A stretch of DNA of 64,000 nucleotides from Proteus faecis (GTDB taxonomy: Bacteria; Pseudomonadota; Gammaproteobacteria; Enterobacterales; Enterobacteriaceae), in NCBI RefSeq assembly GCF_003144395.1, contig NZ_PENZ01000037.1, positions 1-64,000 on the forward strand, read 5' to 3'. Of this stretch, positions 1-8,362 are shown piece by piece. The position numbers and the translations under genes were made by a program. Under the pieces are notes generated by a model. The model ran no database searches and was not told the DNA's origin. It saw only the letters and a program-made list of their open reading frames with translations. The first letter of the stretch is position 1, and every line of letters begins with the position of its first letter.

Positions 1-35
1 GATTTTTATTACCTAAAAATTGTGTGGAGAGAATA

Positions 36-569
36 ATGTCTTATATTGCAACAGCAACAAATAAACATTTCTATTATCTCGATGTACGGATCGAAGATAT
101 AGATATTCAAGATATTGCCAGTGGCCTTGCTAATGAATGTCGCTTTAATGGACAGATTGATAATTTCTATTCTGTTGCTCAGCATTCTGTATATGCAAGT
201 TATTTAGTTGCACCTGAATTTGCTTTAGAGGCCCTACTTCATGATGCCAGTGAAGCTTATGTCAAAGACCTACCATCACCACTTAAAAAGCTATTGCCTG
301 AATATAAATTAATTGAATTACGTGTAGAAAAGATGATCCGCAAAAAATTTGGGCTACCTGAATCTAAATCTGATGCGGTTCCTTTTGCTGACTTAATGAT
401 GTTAGCCACAGAAAAGCGTGATTTAGAAATTGATACAGGTAGTAACTGGTTAATGCTTGAAGGTATTCCAGCAAGTGATTTTGTTGTTAATCCACTAACA
501 CCGCCACAAGCAAAAGCCTTATTCCTCCGCCGTTTTAATGAGCTTTATAAGGGAACTGAAAATGGCTAA
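36..569 (+). CDS. Prophage HD-domain phosphohydrolase (YfbR-like)
   Basis: The 177-residue protein carries an HD-domain signature: a first His in AQHSVYAS, then [16 protein letters not shown] with the HD pair, and a later Asp in the segment after PFADL. This pattern fits the YfbR-like nucleotidase group (metal-dependent 5'-deoxynucleotide phosphohydrolases), members of which are common in phage early regions and are thought to modify nucleotide pools. The ATG at 36 is chosen over the upstream GTG at 24 because GGAGA at 26-30 is correctly spaced only for 36. The stop overlaps the ssb start by 8 bases, so the two are probably co-translated. Function is inferred from the family; the exact substrate cannot be read from sequence. 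Confidence 0.8.
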   Translation: MSYIATATNKHFYYLDVRIEDIDIQDIASGLANECRFNGQIDNFYSVAQHSVYASYLVAPEFALEALLHDASEAYVKDLPSPLKKLLPEYKLIELRVEKMIRKKFGLPESKSDAVPFADLMMLATEKRDLEIDTGSNWLMLEGIPASDFVVNPLTPPQAKALFLRRFNELYKGTENG

Positions 570-1014
570 CGGATCAGTAAACAAAGTAATTCTTATCGGC
601 AATTTAGGGCGCGATCCTGAAATTCGCTACCTGCCTTCTGGTGGTGCTGTTGCCAATTTAGCTGTGGCCACATCAGAAAAGTGGCGAGATAAACAAACGG
701 GTGACAACCGAGAAAAGACAGAATGGCACCGTGTCGTTCTATTTGGAAAACTCGCTGATATCGCCAGTGGCTATTTGTGTAAAGGCTCACAAGTTTATAT
801 CGAGGGCCAACTACAAACGCGCGAGTGGGATGATAACGGTGTTAAACGCTATACAACAGAAATTGTTGTAAAAGTTGGCGGTTCGATGCAGATGCTAGGT
901 GGTGCTAGTAAATCAGCAGGGTCACAGTCGGCACAGCAAAACCTGCCATCAGCTCAATCTCAAGCACAGAGTAGTCAACCACCAATGGATTTCTCAGACG
1001 ATATTCCATTTTGA
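562..1014 (+). CDS. ssb: Single-stranded DNA-binding protein, prophage copy
   Basis: The 150-residue protein starts [20 protein letters not shown], the typical start of bacterial SSB, followed by an OB-fold (about residues 5-110) with [15 protein letters not shown] and the conserved [13 protein letters not shown] strand. A Gln/Ser-rich linker leads to the acidic tip DFSDDIPF, which in SSB proteins recruits partner proteins. It coats single-stranded DNA during replication and recombination. The ATG at 562 sits inside the end of the HD hydrolase gene. Its position among phage-type genes suggests a prophage-encoded copy rather than the housekeeping ssb, which normally lies near uvrA. Confidence 0.93.
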   Translation: MANGSVNKVILIGNLGRDPEIRYLPSGGAVANLAVATSEKWRDKQTGDNREKTEWHRVVLFGKLADIASGYLCKGSQVYIEGQLQTREWDDNGVKRYTTEIVVKVGGSMQMLGGASKSAGSQSAQQNLPSAQSQAQSSQPPMDFSDDIPF

Positions 1015-1079
1015 CCCCTACCAGTTTAACCAAAGGATATAACCATTACTCAGTGCAAGGATGCAAACAGGAGATAGAT

Positions 1080-1346
1080 ATGAAAAAGCAAACAGTAGAT
1101 TTACTAAATTCTAATGACGAAACTATTTTGATGATGCGAGGCTGCCAAACCAAAGAGCAAGTTATCGACACTGCAATTAAAGAAAACATTATTTGTGAAA
1201 GCGATAAATCGGAATGGGTTAATTGCGATCGCGTTGATGTTTGTTATTACAAGGCAGTTCCTCGTGATGGTTATTCAGCATATTACTATCCATCAAATAA
1301 AGATGTTAAAGGTGCATTTTTAGCGACAGCTTTAATTATCTTTTAA
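1080..1346 (+). CDS. Hypothetical prophage protein (88 aa)
   Basis: Small 88-residue protein beginning MKKQTVDLLNSNDETILMMR. The start is placed at the ATG at 1080 because AGGAG at 1069-1073 is well spaced; the longer reading from 1011 has no ribosome site. No transmembrane segment or catalytic motif is evident. The repeated aromatic stretch near the C-terminus (YYKAV...YSAYYYP) and a hydrophobic C-terminal tail (FLATALIIF) are the only notable features. It lies in a run of same-strand prophage genes. I do not recognise the family. Confidence 0.6.
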   Translation: MKKQTVDLLNSNDETILMMRGCQTKEQVIDTAIKENIICESDKSEWVNCDRVDVCYYKAVPRDGYSAYYYPSNKDVKGAFLATALIIF

Positions 1347-1381
1347 TTTAACTCGCAGGGATGCAATGAAGAGGAATGAAT

Positions 1382-1696
1382 ATGAAAGTTGAACAATCTC
1401 AAGTTACTAAGCTTGAAATTACAAATGTAGAAAAACACGACCCAATTAGAGTCTATTTAGAAGATGATAATCAAGGCCATGGTCGATTAACCATAACTGA
1501 ATGGGGAGAAGCTTGGACTGCATATTGGCCTGCAATGTCATGTTTGTTAATTGATTTTATTATCAGAGCTGATAACGGATATTTAATTAGCTATCTTTCT
1601 TCAAAACCATTAGGTGTGAGAAGCGTTGCATACAAACGTCTAGACTCTAGGTTAAACGCTGTTCGTGGAGCATTAAAGCAAATAAGTGTGAATTAA
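1382..1696 (+). CDS. Conserved prophage protein of unknown function (104 aa)
   Basis: The protein contains ITNVEKHDPIRVYLEDDNQG followed by GRLTITEWGEAWTAYWPAM. This resembles a small family of enterobacterial prophage proteins I recall having the form 'D-P-x-V-x-L-E-D...G-x-A-W-T-A-Y-W-x-x-M'. No function is known to me. Two in-frame ATGs exist (1376 and 1382); GAGG at 1371-1374 is only one base from the first and seven from the second, so 1382 is preferred. It sits between two other prophage genes on the same strand. Confidence 0.65.
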   Translation: MKVEQSQVTKLEITNVEKHDPIRVYLEDDNQGHGRLTITEWGEAWTAYWPAMSCLLIDFIIRADNGYLISYLSSKPLGVRSVAYKRLDSRLNAVRGALKQISVN

Positions 1697-1765
1697 GGAA
1701 GTATTTTGACCGTGGATTAGTCAAATGGATGTGAGTATGATTTCCACTTTAAATAAGGAGGATTC

Positions 1766-2443
1766 ATGAATAAGAAGTGGTTACTGTACCTAATTGTCGT
1801 AAGTGCTATTTTTTCTTCGGTAACTTACGCTATTTTCTTTCATTTGAATATTGATGAAAATAACAAATGGAGTACATTTTTTAGTTTTACATCTGCATTT
1901 AGTATATTTTCTACTATTGGTGTTTATTTTTGGCAGAAAAATGATGCATTAAACAAGCAAAAGGATATTGATGATAGAATCATAGAGAAAATTGAGTTTA
2001 AACTAAAAATTATCAATTTAACAATAATTTCACTAATTACATTTTTAAAAAATGCTTCAAATTATGATATTGAAATTGATAGAAATGTAGCCATTTTTAA
2101 AAAGATATCCCCTTTAATTAAAATTGGAGACATGGAGGAAGAACCTATAAATAAAGTAGATATCATTTATGATGATTTAGACAATGAGATTAATCAATAT
2201 ACCATGCTAGTTAGTAAAAAATTATATAACATAATAAAAGATATAAATGTATGTGAAAGAAAAATCTTCTCTACTATCTACTTATACGCAGATCATAATT
2301 CTTATATAAAGAATAATATCGATAATTCAATTTCAATTGAAAGTGAAGTAGAAATAGATGCTAAAGAGGCAATAAAATATCTCATAAGTCACAGAGAAGA
2401 GATATCTAAAATAAAAAAACTTATTTATAACACTATGCAATAG
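1766..2443 (+). CDS. Hypothetical membrane protein, prophage region
   Basis: 225 residues, start ATG at 1766 behind a strong AAGGAGG. Two hydrophobic segments at the N-terminus (about residues 5-25 and 36-57) are followed by a long, Ile/Lys/Asp-rich soluble region of about 165 residues that is probably helical. The gene is visibly more AT-rich than the flanking prophage genes, which suggests an accessory ('moron'-type) gene acquired by the phage. The two-helix membrane anchor plus cytoplasmic domain gives no specific function; I do not recognise it. Confidence 0.6.
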   Translation: MNKKWLLYLIVVSAIFSSVTYAIFFHLNIDENNKWSTFFSFTSAFSIFSTIGVYFWQKNDALNKQKDIDDRIIEKIEFKLKIINLTIISLITFLKNASNYDIEIDRNVAIFKKISPLIKIGDMEEEPINKVDIIYDDLDNEINQYTMLVSKKLYNIIKDINVCERKIFSTIYLYADHNSYIKNNIDNSISIESEVEIDAKEAIKYLISHREEISKIKKLIYNTMQ

Positions 2444-2476
2444 AAGGATTTTTATCCCTAAAATTAAGAGGATATA

Positions 2477-2950
2477 ATGAAGCCAATACTTGATATGTGT
2501 TGTGGCTCCCGTATGTTTTATTTTGATAAACAAGATGACCGTGTTTTATTTAATGATATTAGAGCCGAAGAACATATTTTATGTGACGGGAGAATTTTAA
2601 ATATAACACCAGATATTATTTCTGATTTTAAAAATCTTCCTTTCCAAGATAATTCATTTTATCAAGTGCTATTTGACCCACCTCATTTAATTAGAGTTGG
2701 CAAAAATAGCTGGATGTTTAAAAAATACGGTTCGTTAAATAAAGACTCATGGAAAGAAGATTTAAAAAAAGGATTTACTGAAGCATTTCGTGTGTTAAAG
2801 CCAAATGGAACCTTATTGTTTAAGTGGAATGAAACTCAAATACCCGTTAAACAAATATTAGCTTTAACTAATGAAAAACCAACTGCCGTTCAGCGTGTAG
2901 GGAAAAACGATAAAACACATTGGATGGCGTTCTATAAAGGAAATCAGTAA
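2477..2950 (+). CDS. Putative SAM-dependent methyltransferase, prophage
   Basis: 157 residues with a Rossmann-type methyltransferase look: MKPILDMCCGSRMFYFD (SAM-binding loop with CCGSRMF), FNDIR after the second strand, then VLFDPPHLIRVG, a D-P-P-H version of the D-P-P-Y/N-P-P-Y catalytic motif of adenine N6 or similar methylases, and EAFRVLKPNGTLLFKWNE. GAGG at 2470-2473 provides the ribosome site. It is short and has no target-recognition domain. It may methylate phage DNA or another substrate; the target is unknown. Confidence 0.7.
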   Translation: MKPILDMCCGSRMFYFDKQDDRVLFNDIRAEEHILCDGRILNITPDIISDFKNLPFQDNSFYQVLFDPPHLIRVGKNSWMFKKYGSLNKDSWKEDLKKGFTEAFRVLKPNGTLLFKWNETQIPVKQILALTNEKPTAVQRVGKNDKTHWMAFYKGNQ

Positions 2951-3000
2951 ATAACCACCAGCATTATTTAACGTGTGTACGGCACGAGTGGAGAGAAAAT

Positions 3001-3189
3001 ATGTCAGCACTAATAAAATATATAAAGATGAAAGAAATGGTTCAATTGACAGGAAAAAGCAAAACTACGTTATGGAGAATGTATGCCAAAAGAAAGGAAT
3101 TCCCAAAACCACAAAAAACAAAAGGTGGTACATTTTTAGGTTGGCCAGAACATGTCTATGAAGAGTGGGTTAGAAGTGAAAAACTGTAA
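3001..3189 (+). CDS. AlpA-family DNA-binding protein, candidate excisionase
   Basis: 62 residues with a MerR-like winged helix-turn-helix: IKMKEMVQLTGKSKTTLWRMYAKR then FPKPQKTKGG..GW, which is the AlpA pattern (helix-turn-helix, then 'FPxPx...R/G..W...V..W'). AlpA proteins act as excisionases or activate integrase expression in integrated elements. The ATG at 3001 follows TGGAGAG. The gene is the last one before tRNA-Arg, with a terminator directly after it, the usual place of xis/int. The integrase expected beside it is not present in the 76 bases that follow. Confidence 0.8.
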   Translation: MSALIKYIKMKEMVQLTGKSKTTLWRMYAKRKEFPKPQKTKGGTFLGWPEHVYEEWVRSEKL

Positions 3190-3194
3190 TGCTA

Positions 3195-3216
3195 ACTTGA
3201 CCCGTTACTTGACCCG
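3195..3216. repeat. Two direct repeats of ACTTGACCCG beside the tRNA att region
   Basis: ACTTGACCCG occurs at 3195-3204 and again at 3207-3216, a 12-base period, between the AlpA-like gene and the 3' end of tRNA-Arg. Short direct repeats next to an attachment site are typical of integrase arm-type or excisionase binding sites. The role is inferred from position only; the second copy also overlaps the left arm of the terminator. Confidence 0.4.
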
Positions 3217-3238
3217 CATCTCTCGCGGGTTTCTTTTT
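3212..3238 (+). terminator. Rho-independent terminator after the AlpA-like gene
   Basis: A 6-bp G+C-rich stem ACCCGC/GCGGGT (3212-3217 with 3225-3230), a 7-base loop and the tail TTCTTTTT. It ends the rightward prophage transcript before the oppositely oriented tRNA gene. Confidence 0.8.
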
Positions 3239-3265
3239 AAAAACGCATAACTCATTGATTTTAAA

Positions 3266-3342
3266 TGGTACGCCCTACAGGATTCGAACCTGTGACCTAC
3301 GGCTTAGAAGGCCGTTGCTCTATCCAACTGAGCTAAGGGCGC
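3266..3342 (-). tRNA. argU: tRNA-Arg, anticodon UCU
   Basis: Reading the minus strand gives a full cloverleaf: acceptor GCGCCCU, D-arm with AGCTCAGTTGGATAGAGC, anticodon arm ACGGC-CUUCUAA-GCCGU (anticodon UCU, reading AGA/AGG), T-arm with GGTTCGAATCC, and an encoded CCA at 3268-3266. The first acceptor pair is G1 with U72, a wobble, and the discriminator base is A; the E. coli argU tRNA as I recall it has G-C and G there. Next to folD, as argU is near folD in E. coli, where it is a prophage target. The 3' half would be the attachment core for the element to its left. Confidence 0.95.
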
Positions 3343-3532
3343 CAAGAAGAACTTTAGACATCTGCAAGAGTGCTGATAACGGATGTGAATTATACGTTCA
3401 ACATTCTGAGAGTCAACGATTTTTCAACGATATCAAACTATATGGTCAAAATATGGCAAGTATTCGACTGACAGATTGCTCCTGATCTGACAAAATAGAC
3501 CAATACCGTAATTGAATAATTTGGATGTATAG

Positions 3533-4405
3533 ATGTCAGCAAGAATTATAGATGGGAAATCGATTGCGCAGACCATCAGAAGCGAAGTTGCAGAAAAAGT
3601 AAAACAACGTATTAATGCAGGAAAACGAGCGCCTGGTTTAGCGGTTATTTTAGTAGGAGATAACCCAGCATCACAGATTTATGTCGGAAGTAAGCGCCGT
3701 GCTTGTGAAGAAGTCGGCTTTATTTCTCGCTCTTATGATTTACCAGATACAACCAGTGAAGCTGATTTATTGAATCTGATCGACCAACTTAATAAAGACA
3801 ATACCATTGATGGTATCCTTGTTCAGCTCCCTTTACCTGCTGGAATTGATAATGTTAAGGTTTTAGAACGTATCCATCCTGATAAAGATGTCGATGGCTT
3901 TCACCCTTACAATATCGGCCGCCTATGCCAACGTGCACCTAAATTACGCCCTTGTACACCTCGTGGAATTGTCACACTACTCGAGCGTTGTAATATTCCA
4001 ATGAATGGCTTAAATGCCGTTATTATTGGTGCATCAAATATTGTTGGTCGCCCAATGAGCTTAGAGCTATTACTTGCAGGTTGTACAACTACAGTTACCC
4101 ACCGTTTTACTAAAGATCTACGTTTTCATGTTGAACATGCAGATTTAGTCGTTGTAGCAGTAGGTAAACCTAACTTTATTCCTGGTGAATGGATTAAACC
4201 TGGTGCAATCGTGATTGATGTTGGTATAAACCGCCTTGAAAGTGGAAAAGTTGTCGGGGATGTTGATTTTGAAGCCGCCTCTCAACGTGCGGGTTGGATT
4301 TCTCCTGTCCCCGGAGGTGTAGGCCCAATGACAGTCGCAACGCTTATTCAAAACACTCTGCAAGCATGCGAAGAATACCACGACCCTGAAACAGGAAATA
4401 ATTAA
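3533..4405 (+). CDS. folD: Bifunctional methylenetetrahydrofolate dehydrogenase/cyclohydrolase
   Basis: 290 residues, collinear with E. coli FolD (288). It interconverts 5,10-methylene-, 5,10-methenyl- and 10-formyl-tetrahydrofolate using NADP, in the cytoplasm. Visible signatures: [14 protein letters not shown] with the catalytic Lys of Y-x-x-x-[11 protein letters not shown], the NADP-binding [10 protein letters not shown], and [14 protein letters not shown] near the C-terminus. The ATG at 3533 matches the family start (MSARIIDGK). It is followed after three bases by ybcJ, probably in one transcript. Confidence 0.97.
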   Translation: MSARIIDGKSIAQTIRSEVAEKVKQRINAGKRAPGLAVILVGDNPASQIYVGSKRRACEEVGFISRSYDLPDTTSEADLLNLIDQLNKDNTIDGILVQLPLPAGIDNVKVLERIHPDKDVDGFHPYNIGRLCQRAPKLRPCTPRGIVTLLERCNIPMNGLNAVIIGASNIVGRPMSLELLLAGCTTTVTHRFTKDLRFHVEHADLVVVAVGKPNFIPGEWIKPGAIVIDVGINRLESGKVVGDVDFEAASQRAGWISPVPGGVGPMTVATLIQNTLQACEEYHDPETGNN

Positions 4406-4408
4406 TCA

Positions 4409-4621
4409 ATGGAAACATTTCAATTAGATGGGCACGACTATGTCGAGCTTTGTGATTTATTAAAACTTCAAGGTTGGACTGAAAGCGGAGCAGCTGCTAA
4501 AAGTGTCATTGCTGAAGGTTTAGTGAGTGTTGACGGTGAAGTTGAAACTCGTAAACGCTGTAAAATTGTTGCAGGAAAAGTTGTCACCTTTGGTGAGTTT
4601 TCCGTTAGCGTCAGCAAATAA
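4409..4621 (+). CDS. ybcJ: S4-like RNA-binding protein YbcJ
   Basis: 70 residues. The fold expected is an S4-type RNA-binding module: YVELCDLLKLQGWTESGAAAKSVIAEGLVSVDGEVETRKRCKIVAGKVV, where the 'G-x-A-K..I..G.V.V.G..E.R...K...G' pattern is the S4/YbcJ signature. The ATG at 4409 is three bases after the folD stop, the same neighbour as in E. coli. The protein's cellular role is poorly known; RNA binding is inferred from the fold. Confidence 0.9.
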   Translation: METFQLDGHDYVELCDLLKLQGWTESGAAAKSVIAEGLVSVDGEVETRKRCKIVAGKVVTFGEFSVSVSK

Positions 4622-4642
4622 TCAGCAAATCAATTAATATTG

Positions 4643-4680
4643 AAAAAGCGTTGCTATCTTAGCCTCGCTTTTTTTCTTTT
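4643..4680 (+). terminator. Terminator after folD-ybcJ
   Basis: Stem AAAAAGCG/CGCTTTTT (4643-4650 with 4666-4673), with an inner GCTA-TCT-TAGC hairpin, then a run of T residues with one C. Ends the folD-ybcJ transcript. Confidence 0.8.
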
Positions 4681-5066
4681 TAATCCTTTTTTACCTTAAA
4701 TAGACTTTTTCTTCCTCTTTTTTCTTATTTAATCACGTAAAAAAAAAGGAAATAACATAACCAATTGAATTAAAATAAAATAATTAAATTTAATTTAATA
4801 TATTTAAATTTAGATCATTATTTTTAAACTTATCTATGATTATAATCTCCTTTCAGCGTTCAGCAAATTGTACATTTTATAAAAAAATAGATAAAAAGAA
4901 ATGCTATAAGTTATTATTTTATATACAGATAACACGTTTTAACCATTACTGTAAAACTTCAGCAACAAACCTTTTTGTTGATACTTTTATCCATTTATTC
5001 ATGTTTAAATGCATTAAAATGTGATTTAGATCTAATTTATTTCTACTTTCATTAGGCAAAAGAACA

Positions 5067-5127
5067 TTGTTTGTACTAAATTACAGGTTATAATTTGAAA
5101 CGATTCAGCTTAATGATACGATTTGAG
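5067..5127 (+). promoter_or_regulatory. fru promoter with Cra (FruR) operator
   Basis: A plausible sigma-70 promoter (TTGTTT at 5067-5072, 16-base spacer, TATAAT at 5089-5094) is followed at 5096-5109 by TGAAACGATTCAGC, which matches the Cra/FruR consensus TGAAWCGNTTCA almost exactly and overlaps the expected transcription start. A second weaker match, TGATACGATTTGAG, lies at 5114-5127. In E. coli two Cra operators control fruBKA in just this position and fructose-1-phosphate relieves repression. The rest of 4681-5066 is very AT-rich with no gene I can support. Confidence 0.75.
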
Positions 5128-5180
5128 TCGTTATTTTATAATATTTACATCATTTTACCCTTTATCTAACAGGAGATTTT

Positions 5181-5270
5181 ATGCTCGACTTACCCACTCA
5201 AGGTATCTCTGTTTTTGCTAAATTACAGCAAAAATTGATGCCTGTTCTTTTATTTAAGGTAAGGAACTAG
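5181..5270 (+). CDS. 29-codon open frame before fruK: fruB N-terminal remnant or leader peptide
   Basis: ATG at 5181 follows AGGAG at 5171-5175 at good spacing and encodes MLDLPTQGISVFAKLQQKLM...; the stop ends one base before the fruK ATG. In fructose operons the gene in this position is fruB, whose product begins in E. coli MFQLSVQDIHPGEKA. The first ~14 residues align loosely (M-x-x-L-x-x-Q-x-I....K). The likely reading is that an internal deletion removed almost all of fruB and left its start. A translated leader is the alternative. Evidence is the ribosome site, position and weak similarity only. Confidence 0.4.
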   Translation: MLDLPTQGISVFAKLQQKLMPVLLFKVRN

Positions 5271-5271
5271 C

Positions 5272-6213
5272 ATGAAACGCAGAGTAGCAACTATCACACT
5301 CAACCCTGCATATGATCTTGTAGGTTTAAGTGCTCCTATTGAACTTGGTGAAGTTAATCGAGTTAAAACAGCAGGCTTCCATGCTGCGGGTAAAGGCATC
5401 AATGTGGCTAAGGTTTTAAAAAGCCTTGGTGTTGATGTTACTGTTGGGGGTTTTTTAGGCAAAGAAAACCAAGATGGATTCCAAAAAGAGTTTAGTGATT
5501 CGGGTATTGCTAACCGTTTTCAAATGGTTGAAGGTCGTACTCGTATTAACGTCAAACTCACAGAACCCAATGGTAAAGTGACTGACTTCAATTTTTCTGG
5601 TTTCGAAATCACAAAACAAGACTGGACTCGCTTTGTCAATGATACGCTAAGTTGGGCGGGTCAATTTGATATGATTTGTGTCAGTGGTAGTGTACCTCCT
5701 AGCATTGATCTCAATGATTTCACTAAATGGATGACACGCTTACGTAGCGAATGTATGTGTTTGATCTTCGACAGTAGTCGAGATGCCTTTGTCGCAGGAT
5801 TAAAAGCTGCCCCTTGGCTTGTTAAACCTAATCATCATGAATTAGAAATTTGGGCGGGTAGATCCTTACCTGAACTTTCTGATATTGTGCAAGCAGCTCA
5901 AGCATTGCGTCAGCAAGGTATTGCTCATGTTGTTATTTCATTAGGTGAGCAAGGTGCGATGTGGGTTAATGCCTCTGGTGCATGGATGGCTAAACCACCT
6001 AAATGTGATGTTGTAAGTACCGTCGGAGCTGGAGACTCTATGGTTGGTGGTTTAATTTATGGTTTAATGATGCGACAAACCAGTGAACATACCTTACGTC
6101 TTGCGACTGCCGTTTCTGCACTTGCTGTGAGCCAAACCAATGTTGGTATTCATGATCGCGAACAATTAGCAAAAATGATGACAGAAGTAGAATTAACTCC
6201 GCTAAAATTATAA
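5272..6213 (+). CDS. fruK: 1-phosphofructokinase FruK
   Basis: 313 residues, collinear with E. coli FruK (312). A PfkB-family sugar kinase that phosphorylates fructose-1-phosphate to fructose-1,6-bisphosphate with ATP. Visible: RRVATITLNPAYDLVG at the start, GKGINVAKVL, the conserved DFNFSGFE, KPNHHELE, and the C-terminal catalytic STVGAGDSMVGG with the base Asp. It is preceded by a Cra operator and a 29-codon frame but is not followed by fruA; the next gene is an unrelated membrane protein. A fructose-1-phosphate source elsewhere in the genome would be needed for its usual role. Confidence 0.96.
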   Translation: MKRRVATITLNPAYDLVGLSAPIELGEVNRVKTAGFHAAGKGINVAKVLKSLGVDVTVGGFLGKENQDGFQKEFSDSGIANRFQMVEGRTRINVKLTEPNGKVTDFNFSGFEITKQDWTRFVNDTLSWAGQFDMICVSGSVPPSIDLNDFTKWMTRLRSECMCLIFDSSRDAFVAGLKAAPWLVKPNHHELEIWAGRSLPELSDIVQAAQALRQQGIAHVVISLGEQGAMWVNASGAWMAKPPKCDVVSTVGAGDSMVGGLIYGLMMRQTSEHTLRLATAVSALAVSQTNVGIHDREQLAKMMTEVELTPLKL

Positions 6214-6449
6214 GTAATCATACTCTATGGTAATTTGAATAATATTAAGTAGAATTACCAACTCCTCTATTAAATAGATTAACGTTCTACTATAAAACAT
6301 CAAAAATAGAATCTCTTTAATTGATTAATTTCTTTTATTATTAAATCAAACTTTATTTTTTCTATTTATTCGATAAACTTCACTTTAATAAAATTTAACA
6401 AAGATATTCTCAAACCAATAAAAACTTATTTCTGTTTTTAGGAGAAGTT

Positions 6450-6893
6450 ATGGAAAGGCCCATAATACTTTTATGGATCCAAGTTATTTCAGTATTATTT
6501 TTAGGTGTTAGTTTATTTATATTAGTTGCTGGAGCACCAATTTATTTATTGGCAATGGCAATGGGGGGAGGCCAAACAATGCTAGCAGGACTGTTCATCA
6601 TGCTGTGTTTAATTATAACGATGATCATGCAAGTAACAGCATGGATAAAACTCGCTAAAAATAGTAGAAATGCTTACTCTTTTTTAAAAATATCATGGGT
6701 ATGTTTATCTATTTCACTCTTTTTTATACTTAGTATTTCGATGTCATTAACAAATATATCGGAAATTAGCTTTGTAGTTTTTTCTATTATCGTGATCTTA
6801 ACACATCGACTCTTTTTCTCTGAAAATGTAATTACTTATTTTGAATATAAACAAAAAGATAGCAAAAGAGAAACAAATATTATTAGTCAATAA
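6450..6893 (+). CDS. Hypothetical membrane protein (147 aa)
   Basis: The protein has four clear hydrophobic segments (about residues 9-30, 38-63, 77-97 and 100-120), with short loops and a charged C-terminal tail. GGAG at 6441-6444 supports the ATG at 6450. No conserved motif is recognisable. It stands alone between fruK and the convergent cysS, separated from fruK by 236 AT-rich bases, so it is probably transcribed separately. I do not recognise a family. Confidence 0.65.
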   Translation: MERPIILLWIQVISVLFLGVSLFILVAGAPIYLLAMAMGGGQTMLAGLFIMLCLIITMIMQVTAWIKLAKNSRNAYSFLKISWVCLSISLFFILSISMSLTNISEISFVVFSIIVILTHRLFFSENVITYFEYKQKDSKRETNIISQ

Positions 6894-6910
6894 ATTAATC
6901 ATTAGACAAA

Positions 6911-6943
6911 AAAATATCGGATATTAAATATCCGATATTTTTA
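6911..6943. terminator. Bidirectional terminator between the membrane gene and cysS
   Basis: A perfect 15-base inverted repeat, AAAATATCGGATATT with AATATCCGATATTTT (6911-6925 and 6927-6941), with A and T runs on the outer sides. It serves both convergent transcripts. Confidence 0.85.
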
Positions 6944-6970
6944 TATTAAACACGATACTCAATTATCGTA

Positions 6971-8362
6971 TTAATTATTACGACGCCAAACAGTTCCTTG
7001 AGGACCATCTTCTAAAACAATCCCCATCGCTGTTAATGCGTCACGAGCAACATCAGCCGCTGCCCAATCTTTATTTTTACGAGCATCATTACGCTGTTGA
7101 ATTAATAATTCAATTTTTTCAACTTCACCTGCGTCATCTGCTTTAGCACCACTTTGTAAGAAATGCTCAGGCTGTTGCTCTAATAAACCTAATACTTTAG
7201 CAAGCTTACGTAATACTGCGGCTAAACCATTCGCTGCATTCATATCAACCGCTTTTAGACGATTAACTTCACGCGCTAAATCAAACAAAACGGAATAGGC
7301 TTCAGGTGTATTAAAATCATCGTTCATTGCGTCAATAAATTGCGCTTCAAACGCTTCGCCACCCACAGGCTGTGCATTTTCATCTGTACCACGTAATGAA
7401 GTATAGAGGCGTTCTAATGCAGTACGAGCCTGTTTTAGGTTTTCTTCAGTATAATTAAGTTGACTACGATAATGGCCCGATAATAAAAAATAACGCACTG
7501 TTTCAGCATCGTAATAAGCTAACACATCACGAATAGTAAAAAAGTTATTCAGTGACTTAGACATTTTTTCTTTGTCTACCATCACCATACCAGAGTGCAT
7601 CCAGTAATTAACGTAAGGACCATCGTGAGCACAAGTTGATTGCGCTATTTCATTTTCATGATGAGGGAACATTAAATCTGAACCACCGCCATGAATATCA
7701 AAATGATGCCCTAACTCTTTACTATTCATAGCAGAACATTCGATATGCCAACCAGGGCGACCATTTCCCCATGGCGACGCCCAGCTTGGTTCACCCGGTT
7801 TAGACATTTTCCATAAAACGAAATCCATTGGATTGCGTTTAACATTAGCCACTTCAACTCGAGCACCAGCTTGTAGTTGCTCTAAATCTTGGCGCGAAAG
7901 TAAGCCATAATCAGGATCGGTATCAATCGCAAACATCACATCGCCATTGTCGGCAACGTAAGCATGTCCGCGTTTAATTAGCGCTTCTGTTAATTCAATA
8001 ATTTCAGCAATATGATGTGTTGCTCGTGGCTCTGAATCTGGGCGAGCAATATTTAATGCATCAAAATCTTTGTGCATTTCAGCTAACATACGTGTGGTTA
8101 ATTGTTCACATGTTTCATTATTTTCAATCGCACGTTTGATGATTTTATCATCTACATCCGTTACGTTACGGACATAGTTAACATCATATCCTAAGTAACG
8201 CAGATAACGGGTTATGGCATCAAAAGCCACAAATGTACGTCCATGACCAATATGGCATAAGTCATAAATAGTGATGCCACACACGTACATACCTATTTTT
8301 CCTGCATGGATAGGTTTAAATTCTTCTTTTTGGCGAGTGAGAGTATTAAAAATCTTTAGCAT
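6971..8362 (-). CDS. cysS: Cysteinyl-tRNA synthetase
   Basis: 463 residues against 461 in E. coli. It charges tRNA-Cys with cysteine. The class I catalytic signatures are present: CHIGHGR (HIGH box at residues 37-40) and EKMSKS; zinc ligands are expected at the Cys in MYVCGIT and in the ECSAMN and FPHHENE segments. The start [21 protein letters not shown] is identical in form to the family start. It is divergent from ppiB, as in E. coli. The 375-base gap to ppiB (8363-8737) must hold both promoters; I see no confident operator or RNA gene in it. Confidence 0.98.
   Translation of the reverse strand: MLKIFNTLTRQKEEFKPIHAGKIGMYVCGITIYDLCHIGHGRTFVAFDAITRYLRYLGYDVNYVRNVTDVDDKIIKRAIENNETCEQLTTRMLAEMHKDFDALNIARPDSEPRATHHIAEIIELTEALIKRGHAYVADNGDVMFAIDTDPDYGLLSRQDLEQLQAGARVEVANVKRNPMDFVLWKMSKPGEPSWASPWGNGRPGWHIECSAMNSKELGHHFDIHGGGSDLMFPHHENEIAQSTCAHDGPYVNYWMHSGMVMVDKEKMSKSLNNFFTIRDVLAYYDAETVRYFLLSGHYRSQLNYTEENLKQARTALERLYTSLRGTDENAQPVGGEAFEAQFIDAMNDDFNTPEAYSVLFDLAREVNRLKAVDMNAANGLAAVLRKLAKVLGLLEQQPEHFLQSGAKADDAGEVEKIELLIQQRNDARKNKDWAAADVARDALTAMGIVLEDGPQGTVWRRNN

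Noticed and set aside
3255-3485. Open frame of 76 codons overlapping tRNA-Arg
   Set aside because: It runs through the tRNA gene on the opposite strand; its codons are those of a tRNA complement and no ribosome site is present.
4836-5024. 62-codon open frame upstream of fruK
   Set aside because: AT-rich chance frame, no ribosome site, no recognisable protein feature; the Cra promoter lies just after it.
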